Assembly: GCA_030278955.1 (NCBI GenBank)
Contig: JAOANR010000003.1
Coordinates: 58,149,628 to 58,213,627 of the forward strand
Source: Hygrophila difformis
Lineage: Eukaryota > Streptophyta > Magnoliopsida > Lamiales > Acanthaceae
Length of the DNA: 64,000 nt
Direction: 5' to 3'
The position numbers and the translations under genes were made by a program. The notes beneath the pieces were generated by a model. It searched no databases. It was given only the letters and a program-made list of their open reading frames with translations, and was not told where the DNA came from. Numbering within the stretch: the first letter of the stretch is position 1; the number at the start of each line of letters is the position of its first letter. Positions 58,901 through 64,000 of the stretch are shown one piece after another.

Positions 58901-58911
58901 ACACTCAATAA
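52969..58911 (+). pseudogene. gag-pol: E2 gag-pol remnant with five disabling lesions
   Basis: Aligned to E1, same ATG and same C-terminal end (GCAGACCCGGCTTACACTCA, then TAA). Lesions: TAA at 53413 in the N/P-rich linker; TAG at 53881 in gag (E1 has GAG); one extra A in an A-run at 55182-55187 shifting the frame before protease; one T lost near 58154 inside integrase; TGA at 58750 near the C-terminus (E1 has GGA). The integrase zinc finger also reads CDKRQRLG where E1 has CDRCQRLG, losing a metal ligand. Protease DLGSS, RT FMDDF and RNase H segments are otherwise preserved. The element could move only with proteins supplied by a relative. Confidence 0.95.
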
Positions 58912-59004
58912 AAAACAGCATTAAAATCATAAAAATTTCATTTCATTATACATATTTATATATATATTCTATCAAGAGAATATCCAAAAATCAATTAAAC
59001 ATTT

Positions 59005-59080
59005 AGAGTACTAAGACTCTAAATGTGAGGATGTTGATATTTGGAGAAAATCTAAAATGATCTATTTATCTGTCTTGCAG
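59005..59080 (+). other. E2 hairpin plus polypurine-like box, copy 1
   Basis: TTTAGAGT/ACTCTAAA stem, then AAATGTGAGGATGT (59021-59034), TG, and an acceptor-like TCTGTCTTGCAG. Confidence 0.55.
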
Positions 59081-59372
59081 AATTACCCGAACCACCAAAA
59101 AGAAGGAACAGAAAATGGAGAAGAAAACCAGGTTCCCGGTTAGATTAAGTCCATGAATTTAAGAAAATGATTTCGGAAATTAAAGCAATTTAAAATCCGA
59201 AATAATTTTTGCAAACAAATGGAACTAATCCAACCTATTTTATGCAAGTTTAATTTAATTAAGATAGCCCATTTATAACATAAAAATGTCTTGGACCAAA
59301 ATCTCCTAAGTCCAAAACAAATAAAACCAACTGAGGCCCAATTTCTTCTACTCGGGCCCAGTCCGCCTTCAC

Positions 59373-59618
59373 TTACGACGCTATTCTCAGCTACGACACT
59401 ATCCTAGGATATCGCCGTAGTAATAGGATAGCGCCGTAGAGCACTTCCCCCTTATTTTGATCTACCTACGACGCAGTCCCTTAGGACGACGCTATCCTTG
59501 GATAGCGCCGTACTAAAGGCATAGCGCCATAGCACGCCCTTTTACCCCCACCACTCTACGACGCTGAGCAAAACCTACGACGCTAGTATAGCGCCGTAGG
59601 ATAAGTATAGCGTCGTAG
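59373..59618. promoter_or_regulatory. E2 motif cluster C, upstream of the F-box gene promoter
   Basis: Three F-F-R-R tetrads start near 59373, 59466 and 59557, made of the E2 word (TACGACGCTA, TAGCGCCGTA, TAGCGTCGTA), about 12 sites. The cluster ends about 20 bp before the TATAAATA box. Confidence 0.85.
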
Positions 59619-59636
59619 AAACCCTTTCTCCTCACC

Positions 59637-59644
59637 TATAAATA
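59637..59644 (+). promoter_or_regulatory. Internal TATA box of the E2 F-box gene
   Basis: TATAAATA followed by CCCCGACCCTCTCCCTC, about 130 bp before the exon 1 ATG; same place as in E1. Confidence 0.7.
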
Positions 59645-59774
59645 CCCCGACCCTCTCCCTCTTCATTCCCACACTGTCGAACTTCCACTCCCAAAAATCC
59701 ACTTTCAAAAGAAAACTTACGTAGAACGCAGAGTTCTCGTACAACATTTCTCTCCAAAAATCCAAGGAGACACC

Positions 59775-61561
59775 ATGGACAGAATCTACAGACTCCTTCC
59801 AAACCTGGGACCTTTGCCCAGACCCGAACCATGGAGGGCAGGGTAAAACCCAGTCGTTCCTGTTCATGGCCTCCATCGAAATCTTTGGTTTTTTTTTCCT
59901 ACTTTTTGGTAGAAAATGGCATAATGTGGTTTGTATGAACCCTTGTTTTTCTGTTTTGAGTCTTGGATGCTCTCGGTTTTGAGAGTGCTTTGAATCTTTT
60001 TGGAAACCCTTAAAACTTGTTTGAAAAACTGTTTTAAAACTGTTAAAGGTTTGAAATTTTTAAAGTTTGAAACTAGAGAAGATGAACTAATGAACCTTAG
60101 GGTGTTGTTATGAACACCATGATGTTATTAGTTTGTTTGATCTTGAAGCCTTGGCATGAAGCATTCAAGTGAAAAATCCTTTCGGCATATCTGCTTTCAC
60201 TATCTCAAGATCTTTTGGAATAAGTGTCTGCTTATTTTTTGAAACATGGTACAAGCACCCAATGGGAGCTTACCACATTTTCAAATGAAAGTGACCTTTT
60301 GCAAAAAGACAAAAAGAGTTAATAAATTTAATATTTGACTTATTCCTTTTGTTCCCAATAGAACTAAAGTGTAAGTAAATAGCAATATTTTTGTCACCCA
60401 ACTGCTATCCTTTTCAAAAAATCCAAAAAGGGACCACTCACATCCCACTTTCATTAAATAAAACAAGTCAACCCTTTAAAAAAATTAAAAATAGTGTTTG
60501 CAAATTTTTGGGTGTTTTAACTGTCCAAGACAGTCCGGGCAGTCCAAAAATAGTAGATCCATTGCGCCACGCTTCCACTGCACATTCAAAAAATTCGAGC
60601 ATTTCACCCCACCCATCCATCTCATTCCATTTTTCAACAAGTGTCTCGGACTTGTTTAATAATAGTGAAAAATCAAACTTTTGGGCCCGATGGCCCACTA
60701 AAAATATATAGGGGCCCAATGACCCCTATCCCTTCACAAGAATTTAGTTTACATATGCTTTATACTAATTTCAAGTCAGAAACTTAATAATCTCACATTT
60801 AGAGCAAGACTCTAAATGTGAGGATGTTGGTTTCTGAATTTGAATAATTTCTGAGGAAATTATAAAAATTGGATTCATCCCTTCTTATTTTTTTCAGGGG
60901 CAATCTTCCTATCCCGGATCCTGCACCCGAAGGAACCCATCTGCTGGACTTGCCGGCGGAGCTCCTAGGTGAAATCCTCTCCCGAATAGGAGAGGATGAG
61001 GTCAGGGAAGTGTTCACTGCACAAGAAACATGCCGGAAGCTTAGGAATGCAGGAAATCTTGCCATCGTGTACAAGCGGTGCGAGTTGGATACTGCTAGGG
61101 TAAGGCAGTGGCAAGGGAGGATACGGGGGGAGAAAGAAAGATTTCTGCACACATGCACGGAGGCTGGGAACTTCAACCTCCAAATTGTTCCAGCACTCCT
61201 GGCATTTGCAGAGGAGGATGAGGAGCTAGCCTGTGAACTGCTGCGGCCAGGCATAGAGGACAATCACAAGGCGTCAATCTTCACCCGTGGACTGATGCTT
61301 ATAAGCAAGATGGATGAAGGCCAGGTAAATCAGGGGATTGCAATGACAGAGAGAATGGTGACCCATCGATCGCAACTGAACTACACGGCCACCAACACTC
61401 TCTCATGGATGGCGGACAACCCGGACACTCCCTACATTTTTGCAGACCAACCGCCCCGGGTCTACTACACAAGAATGCATGAACCCCTGAGAGACGACAA
61501 TGGCTGGTGCCTGCGCTGTGAGCTGACCAGCTACGTCCACTGGCTCAGATACATTCTCTAA
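59775..61561 (+). CDS. Retrotransposon-borne F-box protein, two exons (243 aa), E2 copy
   Basis: Exon 1 59775-59842 (68 bases, donor GTAAAA), intron 1055 bp, acceptor TTTTTTCAG, exon 2 60898-61561. The join is in frame through a split Gly codon, exactly as in E1. Exon 1 has the pattern MD....LP.LGP.PRPEP and equals E1's in length. The F-box reads LDLPAELLGEILSRIGEDEV, the repeat region LLAFAEEDEELACELLRPGI, the C-terminus WCLRCELTSYVHW. By hand count, the exon 2 frames differ at about 79 of 230 positions with no gap. The gene is intact although gag-pol beside it is ruined. Likely role as in E1: SCF substrate receptor, target unknown. Confidence 0.8.
60798..60827 (+). other. E2 hairpin plus polypurine-like box, copy 2 (F-box intron)
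   Basis: TTTAGAGC and ACTCTAAA form a stem before AAATGTGAGGATGT (60814-60827), then TG. Confidence 0.6.
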
Positions 61562-63225
61562 GAGAAGAAGGGTGAATTCTGAAATGCTTTATCTTATTTA
61601 AGTTCTAGTATAGGCATCATATAATAGATTTCCTCTTTTGCATGCAGGTTCGTATTAACTGCATAGGAATCTCTTATATCTGATGTAATTTACTGCTTTC
61701 CACGAATGGAACTCAAGTTTGAGAACCACAAACAATTTTCATTCGCTTTCTTTTTGAAAAGATGTCTGACGGTCCGAGATGAATAAGTGACTGTCAGGCC
61801 AAAAATATGCTGTTGACATACTTTGTATGTCAGCAGTGCCTCTTTACTGCTTTAAATTAAATAACCAGCAAAAGTATGCATAAACCTGCTCTAAATTCAC
61901 ATGTGAATTTAGGCTTGTGATTAAATTTTCAAACTTTTAAATTGGGATAATATAATTGAAAATATGCATGACATGAATTCCTGAGGTTTTGAGCTATAAA
62001 AATTTAATGATGCGATCAGCTTATTGGGTAATAAATCTGCATGTTAGAAATTTTGATTGAATAAAGTGTTGGGATTAAGCTTTGATTAAATTTGAGAACA
62101 CTGTATGACATGAATCAACCCAACCTTGTGAGATTTGAGCCATGAGTCACCTTTACACATTCATTTTCTTTGATGTGTGAATCATTTTGATTAAAGAAAA
62201 CTAGAACTTGCGATTGGGACCGATTCAAGACCATGCCACATTCCTAAAATCAAGCATATGATCGAGGCACCTAGAAAATCCAAATTTTGGCCTTCTTTTG
62301 AAATCCAAACCCAAAAATATTTTCCCTTTAGGATTAACCAATTTGAGCCTTTAAGCCTAATTTTTCTTTGAAGCCCTCTATATTATTCCTAGCCTTATAA
62401 AAAGACCAAGAAAATCAAACCTAAGTGTGCAAGAATAAATTCTATCAAGGCATCGAATTTATGATCATCGGAAAAAGACATAAATCGGATTCAAAGAACC
62501 GATTCAAAAAAAAAAGAGAAGAAGACAAGAAAAAGAAAAATAGAAAAATGTTGAGATCCATCCAACAAGAATAAATTGCAATTGACAGAGCAAATTAGAC
62601 ATAGTCTAATGTCATGCAATAAGAAAAGAAAAGGAATAAAAAAAACAGTGACGATCATGAATTTGAAATAAAAATATGCCTTGTTATGATAGAATAAATT
62701 CTTGCCACTTCTTAGCCCAATAATTCCCTTTCTTACCAAATGTTACAACCGTACACCCCATTATAACCCTTAAATAAGACCTCGGGATCTCGATTTGAGG
62801 AAATGAGCCGGTGGCGAGTTGGTCTGATTGCAGGCTTATGGGATAATTTAATTAAAATTGATTTTTGAGCGTTCATGATTAAACCCCAATTGAGAGTGAG
62901 TGAACTTTCCGATTCTCTTATATGTGAGGCTCCATTTCATGAATTATGTTCGTGTCATACCTTAATTCTAATTTTTAATCCTTGCACTTTTCAAACATGA
63001 TATTCATGAAGGGTTGATAATAATGCTTGATTTGTATGCCCGATGTAGTGAGCAAGTATCATTTCATTAAACACTGCAATCAAGGGAATTTAATACTTGT
63101 AGTTTTTGATTGTCTTATCCCAATCTAAAAAGAATGAAATTTATGAAGCCACGAAAATGAATTGAATATGTAGAGTCCGTGTTCTTAGGAACATTGACTC
63201 TGACTGCTCGGGGACGATCAGTATT
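61562..63225 (+). other. E2 3' non-coding tail
   Basis: No gene. Aligns with 18566-20239 of E1 almost throughout, with the hairpin at 61810-61836. Confidence 0.5.
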
Positions 63226-63239
63226 AAATGTGAGGATGT
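63226..63239 (+). other. E2 polypurine-like tract
   Basis: AAATGTGAGGATGT directly before the 3' LTR TG. Confidence 0.65.
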
Positions 63240-64000
63240 TGATAATGGCCAGAAATGACCATTATTTTCAATCCATTTCCGTGTCTGAAACGGGCATTTG
63301 ATCGCATTCCGGTCTTCTATTAAATAAGAAAGCAGTTGAATTGGACTGATTTATGCATAATTGTAAAAATATTGAGCTGGTATGAAAAATGCATAAATAT
63401 GTAATTTTATTACACATTTATGTTAGAAAAATCCAAAAACATGAGAAAAAGAAAAGAAAAGAAAAAGGAAATAAAAAGATGGGAAAAGAAATGAAAACCC
63501 ACAAAAAGTTGAATTTTTCAGGATATTACGACGCTAGACACAACTACGACGCTATGCATGGATAGCGCCGTAGCTTGGTCTAGCGCCGTAGGAGGAAATC
63601 AAAGCTGACATCTGAAGAAGAGTGAACGACGCTAAGCATGGATAGCGCCGTGATCAAGTATAGCGCCGTAGGCTGTTCACTGAGAGACAGAGAGAGTCTT
63701 CGAAGTGGAAGACTACGACGCTAGACCTATAGCGCCGTAGAAGGATAGCGCCGTAACCCAGCTATAGCGTCGTACTAAGCCTCAGAACTCCAATTTCAAG
63801 GCCTGGGGGCCATGGGCCTAGGGTTTCTCACCTATATATATAGAGGTGTTGACTCCCTGGTCTTGTCACTTCACCACATTCCAAACTTGAAGGCAACTAG
63901 AGTTCTTGAGAACAGTGTAGGTTAGTTAGAGTAGTTAGTTTTATTTTGTGTATTATTTAATTTATGTATCTAGTTAGTTTAAATTTCTGCATAGATTAGT
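63240..64000 (+). repeat. E2 3' LTR, first 761 bp
   Basis: Begins TGATAATGGCCAG; aligned to 48385 onward. It holds motif cluster A (63526-63774) with one site fewer than the 5' LTR and a longer TA run in the TATA region (near 63833). Continues past the window. Confidence 0.9.
63526..63774. promoter_or_regulatory. Motif cluster A of the E2 3' LTR
   Basis: Same words as 48672-48937 (TACGACGCTA, TAGCGCCGTA, TAGCGTCGTA); about 18 bp containing one R site are absent after the site near 63660. Confidence 0.85.

Larger units (their letters stand above)
48385..64000 (+). mobile_element. E2: second Athila-type element, defective, 3' LTR cut by window edge
   Basis: Same order as E1: 5' LTR 48385-52809, PBS, gag-pol remnant, motif cluster, two-exon F-box gene, tail, polypurine-like tract, 3' LTR from 63240. 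ATAAC precedes the 5' LTR and is the expected left target duplication; the right copy is outside. Coding and non-coding backbone align to E1 over most of their length, but the motif arrays use a different sequence. Six substitutions and three indels in about 760 bp between its LTRs make it clearly older than E1. Confidence 0.9.

Noticed and set aside
1..64000. tRNA, rRNA or known small-RNA genes
   Set aside because: I looked for tRNA-like cloverleaf ends and found only the primer binding sites complementary to tRNA-Asp.

Overview
The window is nuclear DNA of a flowering plant. GT-AG introns, Athila-type LTR retrotransposons primed by tRNA-Asp, Helitron-, hAT-, Mutator-, Harbinger- and Stowaway-type elements, and fragments of plant kinases (CIPK3-like, CDPK-related) all point that way. 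A eudicot, perhaps an asterid, is my guess; no marker settles it. Most of the window is transposable elements, many nested.

Layout. (1) 1-1250: 5' end of a CIPK3-like kinase gene, cut off after its second coding exon. (2) About 1300-26637: minus-strand host-gene fragments (site-1 protease, a TRMT2A-like RRM protein, SDHAF1, a CDPK-related kinase) ending in a Helitron-like 5' terminus, probably one gene-capturing element. A Harbinger-type MITE and a complete Athila element, here called E1 (4931-24969, TSD AGTAC), lie inside it. (3) 26640-34560: a hAT-type element carrying a LINE RNase H fragment, nested Stowaway MITEs and a 9-bp-TSD element. (4) 34581-36645: the only ordinary intact host gene, a three-exon polytopic membrane protein on the minus strand. 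(5) 36800-42000: MITE-rich intergenic DNA with a candidate Helitron 3' end. (6) 42567-47189: a decayed multi-exon Ulp1-type protease gene. (7) 48385 to the window end: a second Athila element, E2, whose 3' LTR runs off the edge.

The main result concerns E1 and E2. Besides gag-pol, each carries downstream of pol a two-exon gene with its own TATA box. It encodes a 243-residue F-box protein, the same length in both elements and intact in both, although E2's gag-pol has five disabling lesions. Each element also carries three clusters of about 10-bp motifs in forward-forward-reverse-reverse tetrads: upstream of the LTR TATA box, in the transcribed LTR leader, and upstream of the F-box gene's TATA box. 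The architecture is the same in both elements, but the motif differs: TTGTCGCGGAA in E1, TACGACGCTA in E2. Within one element all clusters use the same word. This looks like an element-specific recognition system whose sites changed together. The F-box protein, only about two-thirds identical between the elements while most of pol is nearly identical, is a candidate partner. The closest known parallel I can name is the VANC anti-silencing system of Arabidopsis VANDAL DNA transposons. Any link between the F-box protein and the motifs is inference.

E1 looks recently active: identical TSDs, one LTR-LTR substitution noticed in 4715 bp, and an uninterrupted 1986-codon gag-pol. E2 is older and defective.
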